A stretch of 20,422 bases of DNA from Planctomycetes bacterium SM23_32 (GTDB lineage: Bacteria; Planctomycetota; Brocadiia; SM23-32): the NCBI GenBank assembly GCA_001303885.1, contig LJUE01000038.1:1-20422 (forward strand), read 5' to 3'. The notes below the pieces were generated by a model, which saw only the letters and a list, made by a program, of their open reading frames with translations, was not told the DNA's origin and searched no databases. A program made the translations under genes and the position numbers. Of this stretch, positions 7,092 through 11,928 are shown one piece after another; position 1 is the first letter of the stretch; each line of letters opens with the position of its first letter.

Positions 7092-7656
7092 CGGCTCCGC
7101 CCCCTGGCTTACCCGCGGGCTCCCCGGTGCCGCACATGCCGGCTTGCGACGTCGCAAAGGCGTCGAGGCAGCGCTTCAGGCACTCCTCCGGGCAGTTGGC
7201 CCCAACGGCCCCGGCGCCCTCCTCTCTCTCGCAGTAACACTGGAACCGCTTCAGCCAATCCGGCCCGCTGCGGGGGCAGTTCTCAATGAACTCCACGAAC
7301 CGGGCCAGGCGCTGCGCCGTGTCCAGCGACATGTGATGCTCGACGCGGCAGGCGTCCTCGGCGGCGCGCTCGGCGTCTACCCCCAGCACCTCTTCGAAGA
7401 ACCGTCGCAGCAGGCCGTGCCGGCGGGTGACCCTCTCGGCAGCCCGGCGCCCCTTCGGGGTGAGCTGGATGTAGCCGTAGCTCTCGTGCTCGACGAAGCC
7501 CCCCTCGCCCAGCGCCTTGACAGCCGCTGTGACTGTGGGCCGACTCACGTCCAGGGCCTCGGCCACCTCGCCGACCCGGGCGACGGGGTTCTCCTCCTGG
7601 AGCCACAGGATCGCCTCCAGGTAGTCCTCCATGCGCGGAGAGAGCGTATCAGGCAT
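7081..7656 (-). CDS. DtxR/IdeR-family iron-dependent repressor with Cys-rich C-terminus
   Basis: A 191-residue regulator, first gene of the feo operon. Residues 7-70 form a canonical winged helix (VGEVAEALDVSRPTVTAAVK with the recognition helix intact). The metal-site residues of DtxR are recognisable: M9, H80, C103, E106 and H107 (DACRVEHH). Met at the first position, rather than Asp, favours an iron (DtxR/IdeR) over a manganese (MntR) sensor. Instead of an SH3 domain, the C-terminus carries seven further cysteines (C127, C140, C142, C155, C159, C163, C175) in about 50 residues, which could bind Zn or an Fe-S cluster. The perfect palindrome in its own promoter is the likely operator, so autoregulation together with feoB is expected. 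Family and metal residues are seen; iron specificity and cluster binding are inference. Confidence 0.9.
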   Translation of the reverse strand: MPDTLSPRMEDYLEAILWLQEENPVARVGEVAEALDVSRPTVTAAVKALGEGGFVEHESYGYIQLTPKGRRAAERVTRRHGLLRRFFEEVLGVDAERAAEDACRVEHHMSLDTAQRLARFVEFIENCPRSGPDWLKRFQCYCEREEGAGAVGANCPEECLKRCLDAFATSQAGMCGTGEPAGKPGGGADVE

Positions 7657-7674
7657 TGTTCGGTGGCCCTCAAT

Positions 7675-7694
7675 AAGTTAGAGGCGGCTAACTT
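7675..7694 (-). promoter_or_regulatory. DtxR-type operator palindrome of the feo operon
   Basis: A perfect inverted repeat, AAGTTAG-N6-CTAACTT, lies between the -10 element and the first regulator gene and covers the expected transcription start. Its TTAG/CTAA half-sites resemble DtxR/IdeR-box half-sites. Bound protein would block RNA polymerase, fitting metal-dependent repression. Confidence 0.75.
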
Positions 7695-7696
7695 TG

Positions 7697-7725
7697 ATTG
7701 TAGCGCCTCCTCGGCGGCGTGTCAA
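7697..7725 (-). promoter_or_regulatory. Consensus sigma70 promoter of the feo operon
   Basis: On the minus strand a perfect TTGACA (7725-7720) is 17 nt from TACAAT (7702-7697, 5/6). Transcription would begin near 7690, inside the palindromic operator, leaving a leader of about 34 nt before the ATG at 7656. This is among the strongest promoter matches in the window. Confidence 0.8.
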
Positions 7726-7810
7726 TAGCCCGCGCAAAGAACGCCGCCGGGCCCCTCACGTGCCACCGAACGCTTCGCTCGACACAGGCCTGCGCCCCAC
7801 GGACGGCACC

Positions 7811-7831
7811 CGGAACTCGGAACGCGAAACG
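7811..7831. repeat. Short heptamer repeat related to the 568-609 array
   Basis: Three adjacent heptamers (CGGAACT, CGGAACG, CGAAACG) lie in the gap between the feo promoter and the DUF502 gene. Read on the other strand they are GTTTCG/GTTCCG units like those of the array at 568-609, so the same simple repeat occurs twice, in opposite orientation. Apart from these and the leader hairpin, I see nothing else in 7726-7924. Confidence 0.4.
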
Positions 7832-7872
7832 CCCAACTCCACACCATCCGTTACCGTTGTGCCCGTCGAGCC

Positions 7873-7908
7873 GTTGTGGTCAACTGGGGTGCGGGCCTCC
7901 ACCACAAC
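7873..7908 (+). promoter_or_regulatory. Inverted repeat in the leader of the DUF502 gene
   Basis: GTTGTGGT (7873-7880) and ACCACAAC (7901-7908) are perfect reverse complements separated by 20 nt. The right arm ends 2 nt before the AGGAG ribosome binding site (7911-7915). It could be a protein-binding site or a leader hairpin; no clear -35/-10 pair was found here. Confidence 0.35.
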
Positions 7909-7924
7909 ACAGGAGCGGGCATTC

Positions 7925-8662
7925 ATGAGAGTCAGGCAGCACGGTCGCATCTTCCTGAACGGGCTGATCGTCATCGTCCCCATCCTCATCACCGCTTACG
8001 TGGCGTGGACCGCGCTGTGGGGGCTGGACGTCCTGGTGAGGAAGGGCCTTCAGCCGGTCTGGGCCGGTCCGTTGCGGCAGGTCGCGGAAAGCCCGGTGCC
8101 GGGCATCGGCATCGTGGTGGGCGTGATCGCCATCTACGCGGTGGGCCTGCTGGCGCGGAGCTGGCTGTTCAGGTGGCCGCTGCGCATCGCCGAGGCCATC
8201 GTCGAACGCATCCCGCTGGTGAAGAGCCTCTACTCGGCCTTGCGTGACCTGCTCCAGTTCCTGGGCGGCCAGGAGGCCGCCTCGCGGGGCAAGCCCTGCG
8301 TCTGGAAGGCGTCCGGCGGCCGCACGCAGCTCCTCGGCCTCATCACGCAGGAGGAGCCGCAGAAGTTCCTGCCCGACGACGAGCAGGGCCGCATCGCCGT
8401 CTACCTGCCCATGAGCTACCAGCTTGGCGGCTTCACCTTTTACGTGCCGCCCGACGAGGTGGAAGAGGTGAAGGGCATGACCGTCGAGGAGCTGCTCAAG
8501 CTCGCCCTGACGGCCGGCATAGGGGCCAGAGCCGCGAAGATGCCCGCGCCGCTGGCCTCCGAGGGAGCGGGAGCCTCCGGCCGGCCGGATGTCCCGGATA
8601 GGGGCCAAGAGGGCGGCGCGCAGAGCGATGACAAGGAGGAGCAGCAAGATGAAGGAGATTGA
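7925..8662 (+). CDS. DUF502 family membrane protein
   Basis: A 245-residue protein from ATG 7925, chosen because AGGAG sits 9 nt upstream and the hydrophobic N-terminus then starts correctly. Two membrane segments are visible, at about 10-32 (FLNGLIVIVPILITAYVAW) and 59-78 (PGIGIVVGVIAIYAVGLLAR). The family motif VERIPLVKSLYSALRDLLQF (93-112) and a beta-rich soluble part follow, with GLITQEE and a YLPMSY...FYVPPDEV stretch, typical of DUF502 proteins, which are related to plant COV1. The acidic, Gly/Gln-rich tail after residue 200 looks disordered. No biochemical role is established for bacterial members. The gene overlaps the flavin reductase gene by 14 nt, so the two are co-translated. Confidence 0.88.
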   Translation: MRVRQHGRIFLNGLIVIVPILITAYVAWTALWGLDVLVRKGLQPVWAGPLRQVAESPVPGIGIVVGVIAIYAVGLLARSWLFRWPLRIAEAIVERIPLVKSLYSALRDLLQFLGGQEAASRGKPCVWKASGGRTQLLGLITQEEPQKFLPDDEQGRIAVYLPMSYQLGGFTFYVPPDEVEEVKGMTVEELLKLALTAGIGARAAKMPAPLASEGAGASGRPDVPDRGQEGGAQSDDKEEQQDEGD

Positions 8663-9155
8663 GTTCACCCGGGACGTGGACCACACGCTCGCCGCCATGC
8701 AGGAGCACGGGCTGCTGCTGAGCAGCGCCGGGGCGGACGGCCGCCCCAACGTGATGGCCGTCGGCTGGGGCTGTCCGGGCGTCATCTGGGGCAGGCCCGT
8801 CTTCGTGGTGCTGGTGCGGCCGTCGCGGTTCACCTTCGGCAACATCGAGGCCACCGGCGAATTCGTCGTCAACGTGCCGGGCGACGACATGCACGAGACG
8901 TGCATGTACTGCGGCACGAAGTCGGGCCGGGACGTGGACAAGTTCGCCGAGCGGGGGCTGGAGGCCGTTGCCGCCGAGACGGTCGGGGCGCCGCTGATCG
9001 GGCAGTGCGTGCGGCATTATGAATGCCGCGTGGTTCACCGCAACGACGTGGTGGACGCGGCCATAGACGCCGAGATCCGCTCCCAGGCCTACGCCAAGGG
9101 GGACTTCCACCGGCTCTACTACGGCCAGGTCCTGCGCACGGCCGCCCGCGAGTGA
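8649..9155 (+). CDS. Flavin reductase-like / flavoredoxin family FMN-binding protein
   Basis: A 168-residue protein from ATG 8649 with AGGAGGAG about 7 nt upstream, inside the end of the DUF502 gene. The flavin reductase-like split-barrel fold is indicated by an N-terminal strand pair (LLLSSAGADGRPNVMAVGW, 22-40), the RPSRFTFGNIEATGEFVVNV block (57-76) and SGRDVDKFAE (92-101), the flavin-contact region of flavoredoxins. C85 and C88 (ETCMYCG) are a nearby CxxC pair. Such proteins bind FMN and pass electrons between NAD(P)H-linked donors and redox partners, often in anaerobes. The electron partner is unknown, and the link to DUF502 is only positional. No terminator is evident after the stop. 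Confidence 0.88.
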   Translation: MKEIEFTRDVDHTLAAMQEHGLLLSSAGADGRPNVMAVGWGCPGVIWGRPVFVVLVRPSRFTFGNIEATGEFVVNVPGDDMHETCMYCGTKSGRDVDKFAERGLEAVAAETVGAPLIGQCVRHYECRVVHRNDVVDAAIDAEIRSQAYAKGDFHRLYYGQVLRTAARE

Positions 9156-9178
9156 CAGACGCGCAACAAGGATGCACA

Positions 9179-9488
9179 GGATCAACAGGATGCGGCGAAG
9201 CGAGGCGTGAGGGAAGTCGGCAGGAGAGCGCTGGCGTGCAGAGGCACCGAAGGCCGGCTAACGTGTCAGCCACCATACGAGCATCAACGTCTCGATCAGG
9301 CCGCACGCTGCCAGAGCCCAGGTAGCGTATCTGTCGTTGCCCGTGGCCTCGTACACCGCGACCAAGGCGATGCAGGCGACAAGCCCGAGGACCAGCACAG
9401 CAAAAGCAGGGGTGCTGCTCATCGGCTATGCCGAGCTGCCAGCGCACGGGGATGACTGAAGGCCCTCAGGTCCTCATCCTGTCGATCC
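9179..9488. repeat. Inverted pair of 14-bp repeats flanking a 280-bp stretch
   Basis: GGATCAACAGGATG (9179-9192) recurs inverted as CATCCTGTCGATCC (9475-9488), matching at 13 of 14 positions. The left copy is part of a short tandem (GGATGCACAGGATCAACAGG, starting near 9170). The pair frames the 54-codon frame described separately. This kind of ACAGGAT simple repeat is often dispersed in genomes, so mobility is not proven. Confidence 0.5.
9258..9422 (-). CDS. Possible 54-residue two-helix membrane protein
   Basis: The minus strand holds a small frame from ATG 9422 to TAG 9258, inside the 350-bp gap between the flavin reductase gene and cysE. The product begins MSSTPAFAVLVLGLVAC and has two hydrophobic segments, residues 6-24 and about 33-52, joined by a short polar turn (EATGNDRY), with a terminal Arg. 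This hairpin-like layout is typical of real small membrane proteins and unusual for chance frames. No good Shine-Dalgarno precedes the ATG and no family is recognised, so the call is tentative. Confidence 0.4.
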   Translation of the reverse strand: MSSTPAFAVLVLGLVACIALVAVYEATGNDRYATWALAACGLIETLMLVWWLTR

Positions 9489-9505
9489 GGCCCATGCCCG
9501 TTCGC

Positions 9506-10477
9506 TCAGTCGTCCTCGTTGCGCTGGCGGATGCGGTGGCGCGGCTTCTCGATGGTCACCGTGCTGCCCGGCTCCACCGAGTAGGTCAGGATCACGTTGG
9601 CCCCGATCACCGAGCCCCGCCCCACCGTGACCGGCCCCAGTATACTCGCGTTCGAGTAGATGATCACGTCGTCCTCGACGGTCGGGTGCCGCTTGTAGCC
9701 GCGCAGCAGGTGCCCCTCCGGGTCGGTGCGGAACCGGTAGCCGCCGAGCGTCACGCCCTGATACATCCGCACGTTGTCGCCGATCTCGCTCGTCTCCCCG
9801 ATCACCACGCCCGTGCCGTGGTCAATGAAGAAGCCGTGCCCGATCCGGGCGCCCGGGTGGATGTCAATGCCCGTGATGCGGTGGGCGTGCTCGGTCATGA
9901 TGCGCGGCAGCCAGGGCGCCCCCAGCCCGTGCAGCTCGTGGGCGATGCGGTAGATCATCACGGCCCGGAAGCCGGGGTAGCAGAAGATGACCTCGTCGTA
10001 GCCCGTGGCGGCCGGGTCGCCCTCGAAGGCGGCGTGCACGTCGCCGTCCAGCAGGTCCAGGACGGCGGGCAGCTTCTCCAGCAGGCGGAACGCCTGGCCC
10101 CGCCCCTCGTCCTCGCACTGCTGGCGGTCGGCCCGGCCCGCGCGCTCCCGCTCGTGGATCAGGCAGCGGGTTATCTCCTCGGCCAGCAGGTCGAAGGCCG
10201 TGTTCGTCGTCTCGCCGATGTGGAACGGCAGGTTAGCCTGGTCCAATGACGCCTTGCCGAAATACCCGGGGAAGAGCACCTCGGCCAGCAGGTTCAGGAT
10301 GCGCACCACCGTCTCCCCGCTCGGCCGCGGGTAGCGGCAGACGTGCTGCACGGTGCCCCGCCGCTCCAGACGGGTCAGCATGGTGTCTATGACGCCGGGG
10401 AGGTTCTCCTTGTAGGGAAAGAGCGAGGCGAACTCGCCCCGGCCCGCGTCGCTGCTCCGGTTGTCGTCGGCCGTCAT
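9506..10477 (-). CDS. cysE: Serine O-acetyltransferase (CysE-type)
   Basis: A 323-residue enzyme expected to make O-acetylserine from serine and acetyl-CoA, the first committed step of cysteine synthesis, in the cytoplasm. The alpha-helical N-terminal domain (1-200) ends with the family DPAATGYDEVI segment (154-164). The C-terminal left-handed beta-helix shows hexapeptide repeats from about 203: GIDIHPGARIG with D205, FFIDHGTGVVIGET with H220, and KRHPTVEDDV with H264. D205 and H220 correspond to the catalytic Asp and His of E. coli CysE. The protein is longer than E. coli CysE (about 273), as in the long-form bacterial enzymes. The ATG at 10477 has GGAG 10 nt upstream. It stands alone on the minus strand, divergent from the nrd operon. 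No cysK partner is in the window. Confidence 0.92.
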   Translation of the reverse strand: MTADDNRSSDAGRGEFASLFPYKENLPGVIDTMLTRLERRGTVQHVCRYPRPSGETVVRILNLLAEVLFPGYFGKASLDQANLPFHIGETTNTAFDLLAEEITRCLIHERERAGRADRQQCEDEGRGQAFRLLEKLPAVLDLLDGDVHAAFEGDPAATGYDEVIFCYPGFRAVMIYRIAHELHGLGAPWLPRIMTEHAHRITGIDIHPGARIGHGFFIDHGTGVVIGETSEIGDNVRMYQGVTLGGYRFRTDPEGHLLRGYKRHPTVEDDVIIYSNASILGPVTVGRGSVIGANVILTYSVEPGSTVTIEKPRHRIRQRNEDD

Positions 10478-10531
10478 GTCGTGAGTGCTCCGTCAGGTGA
10501 ACGCGCTCGGCAGTGCGGCGCACGTAGGCGT

Positions 10532-10560
10532 ATTCTGGCCCGCCCAGCGCAGGAAATCAA
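10532..10560 (-). promoter_or_regulatory. Probable promoter of cysE
   Basis: On the minus strand TTGATT (10560-10555), a 17-nt spacer and CAGAAT (10537-10532), both 4/6 matches. The leader to the ATG at 10477 would be about 50 nt. It is the best-spaced pair in the upstream region but not a strong match. Confidence 0.4.
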
Positions 10561-10683
10561 CCGCTGCCCCGCGCTTGCGGGCGGCAACTGGCGCCGAAAA
10601 CGGTCGCACGATTCTGCCATGTCGTGATACGTTCGCTGGAGGGCGCAGAATGACGATGACGCCCCGGATTCTGCGGTCGGCGA

Positions 10684-10712
10684 GGCGCGGGACCGGAGCC
10701 GTGTCCCGCGCC
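10684..10712. other. Strong 10-bp GC-rich hairpin between cysE and nrdR
   Basis: GGCGCGGGAC (10684-10693) and GTCCCGCGCC (10703-10712) are perfect reverse complements with a 9-nt loop. No T-tract follows on either strand, so it is not a standard intrinsic terminator. It lies upstream of the predicted promoters of both cysE and nrdR. The 505-bp gap also holds a weaker GGCCT/AGGCC stem near 10780-10796 and the 10-mer GCTTAGGGGG twice (10769-10778 and 10951-10960). No convincing gene was seen in the gap. Confidence 0.5.
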
Positions 10713-10851
10713 GTGCGAGCGCGCTTCTGAAGGGGCCGTCATCCTGGCTAAGCACGGGCGCCCAAAGCGCTTAGGGGGAGGCCTGCCCGGAAGGCCACTT
10801 TTGCGGATCACGGCGCTCAGAGGGGCCGTTGGGGAAAATCTCACGAAATCC

Positions 10852-10880
10852 TTGACTCGCTACATCTGGCAGGCTAATAT
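10852..10880 (+). promoter_or_regulatory. Promoter of the nrdR-nrdD operon
   Basis: TTGACT (10852-10857), a 17-nt spacer and TAATAT (10875-10880), matching 5/6 and 4/6 with an AT-rich -10 in an otherwise GC-rich region. Start would be near 10887, giving a leader of about 96 nt to nrdR. Confidence 0.7.
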
Positions 10881-10902
10881 AAGCCTCTGCTCAAGATGTA
10901 GC
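10859..10902 (+). promoter_or_regulatory. Inverted repeat flanking the nrd -10 element (candidate operator)
   Basis: GCTACATCT (10859-10867) and AGATGTAGC (10894-10902) are perfect 9-bp reverse complements, one inside the promoter spacer and one just past the start site. A repressor binding both arms would trap the promoter. NrdR usually uses two boxes about 30 bp apart near the promoter, and these arms are 35 bp apart centre to centre. The sequence, however, does not match the usual NrdR box, so the factor is uncertain. Confidence 0.5.
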
Positions 10903-10982
10903 AGGCCGAACGGAGAAGCAGGAAGCGCCCTAACGCCGTTGCCCGCCGGAGCTTAGGGGGCCCGGGGGGGAGGAGTCGGCCG

Positions 10983-11444
10983 ATGCAGTGCCCGTATTGC
11001 CACGAGGACGACGACCGGGTTGTCAACTCCCGCCCCGGCACCGACGGCACCTACGTGAAGCGCCGGCGGGAGTGCAGCCGGTGCGGGCGCCGCTACACCA
11101 CCTACGAGCGGATCGAGATGAGCGTGCTGCGGGTGGTCAAGAAGGACGGGAGCCGGGAGGACTTCTCGCGCCAGAAGCTGCTGACCGGCCTGAACAAGGC
11201 CTGCTACAAGCGCCCCATCGCGGCCGACCGCGTCAATGAGCTGGCCGAACAGGTGGAGCGGGAGCTGCACCGGCTCTACGAGGGCGAGGTGCCCTCCAAG
11301 GCGATCGGTGAGCTGGTGATGGCCAAGCTGCGCGAGCTGGACCAGGTGGCCTACATACGGTTCGCCTCGGTCTACCGCGAGTTCGCCGACGCCTCCGACT
11401 TCGTCGAGGAGGCGGACACGGTGCTCCAGTTCGACGACGAGTGA
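10983..11444 (+). CDS. nrdR: Transcriptional repressor NrdR
   Basis: A 153-residue regulator of ribonucleotide reductase genes. The N-terminal zinc ribbon is complete (C3, C6, C31, C34: CPYC and CSRCGRRYTTYER). It is followed by a full ATP-cone (about 48-138), from RVVKKDGSREDFSRQKLLTG to YIRFASVYREF, which senses ATP/dATP. Length is the family norm. GGAGGAG is placed 7 nt before the ATG. It is the first gene of the anaerobic ribonucleotide reductase operon (49-nt gap to the next start), so NrdR probably controls this operon, possibly through the inverted repeat at 10859-10902. Its ATP-cone is a useful in-window yardstick for the damaged cone of the next gene. Confidence 0.95.
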   Translation: MQCPYCHEDDDRVVNSRPGTDGTYVKRRRECSRCGRRYTTYERIEMSVLRVVKKDGSREDFSRQKLLTGLNKACYKRPIAADRVNELAEQVERELHRLYEGEVPSKAIGELVMAKLRELDQVAYIRFASVYREFADASDFVEEADTVLQFDDE

Positions 11445-11493
11445 TGGCGCCCCACTATTGACCACGACGGGATGAATGTGCGGAGGAGCAGAG

Positions 11494-11880
11494 ATGGCCG
11501 TTGAGATGGAGATCCCCCCGGACCAGAACCACCAGGGCGCCCTGCGGCAGGTGAGGAAGCGCGACGGGCGGCTGGTGCCTTTCGAGCGCAGCAAGATAGC
11601 CAACGCCATCTTCAAGGCGGCCCAGGCCGTCGGCGGGGACGACCGCGTGCTCGCCGACGAGCTGGCCGCGATGGTGACCATGCTGCTGGAGCGCCACGCC
11701 CGCACGGCGAAAGCCTACATCCTCTACCGCGACCAGCGCGCGCGCGCGCGCCAGTCCCTCCAGGTGCGCAAACCCGTCCGCGCCAACGACAGCTCCACCG
11801 ACATCGCCCTGCTGGTGAACGCCGAGAGCCAGGACGAGCTGCACGAGTGGGACAAGAGCAAGATCGCCAGCGCCCTCTAG
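11494..11880 (+). CDS. nrdD: N-terminal ATP-cone segment of anaerobic ribonucleotide reductase, ended by an in-frame TAG
   Basis: From ATG 11494 (GGAGGAG about 7 nt upstream) 128 codons are read before TAG 11878. The segment contains a shortened ATP-cone: LRQVRKRDGRLVPFERSKIA (17-36) leads to VTMLLERHARTAKAYILYRD (61-80). The NrdR cone has about 22 more residues between the matching blocks, so the middle of the cone is missing here without a shift of frame. The segment then continues into the normal NrdD linker ALLVNAESQDELHEWDKSKI (105-124) and stops at IASAL. The same frame goes straight on after the stop with VEADLSADLARQIA, which is ordinary NrdD sequence. This is therefore the front of one split gene. 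A (GC)8 run lies at 11736-11751. Whether the piece is made as a stable protein is unknown. Confidence 0.8.
   Translation: MAVEMEIPPDQNHQGALRQVRKRDGRLVPFERSKIANAIFKAAQAVGGDDRVLADELAAMVTMLLERHARTAKAYILYRDQRARARQSLQVRKPVRANDSSTDIALLVNAESQDELHEWDKSKIASAL
11878..11880 (+). other. In-frame amber codon interrupting nrdD (codon 129)
   Basis: TAG falls within continuous NrdD-like sequence, between IASAL and VEADL, with no frame change. It is one substitution from CAG, GAG or AAG. TAG also ends other genes here (feoB, the FeoA-tailed regulator, nrdG), so it is a normal stop in this genome. The options are a real nonsense mutation with downstream restart, readthrough, or a base-call error. Confidence 0.85.
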
Positions 11881-11928
11881 GTAGAGGCCGACCTCTCGGC
11901 CGACCTGGCCCGCCAGATCGCCAGCGAG

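Noticed and set aside
7092..7157. ATG 7157 as feoB start
   Set aside because: It adds 22 residues shadowing the upstream regulator's tail; ATG 7091 has a good ribosome binding site and a normal FeoB start.
10859..10982. Cobalamin riboswitch before nrdR
   Set aside because: No B12-box sequence or matching stem layout is seen; the notable features are a promoter and one inverted repeat only.
11878..11880. TAG reassigned to an amino acid (alternative code or pyrrolysine) in nrdD
   Set aside because: TAG ends feoB, the FeoA-tailed regulator and nrdG at sensible places in this same window, and no pyrrolysine genes are visible. Readthrough, mutation or error is simpler.
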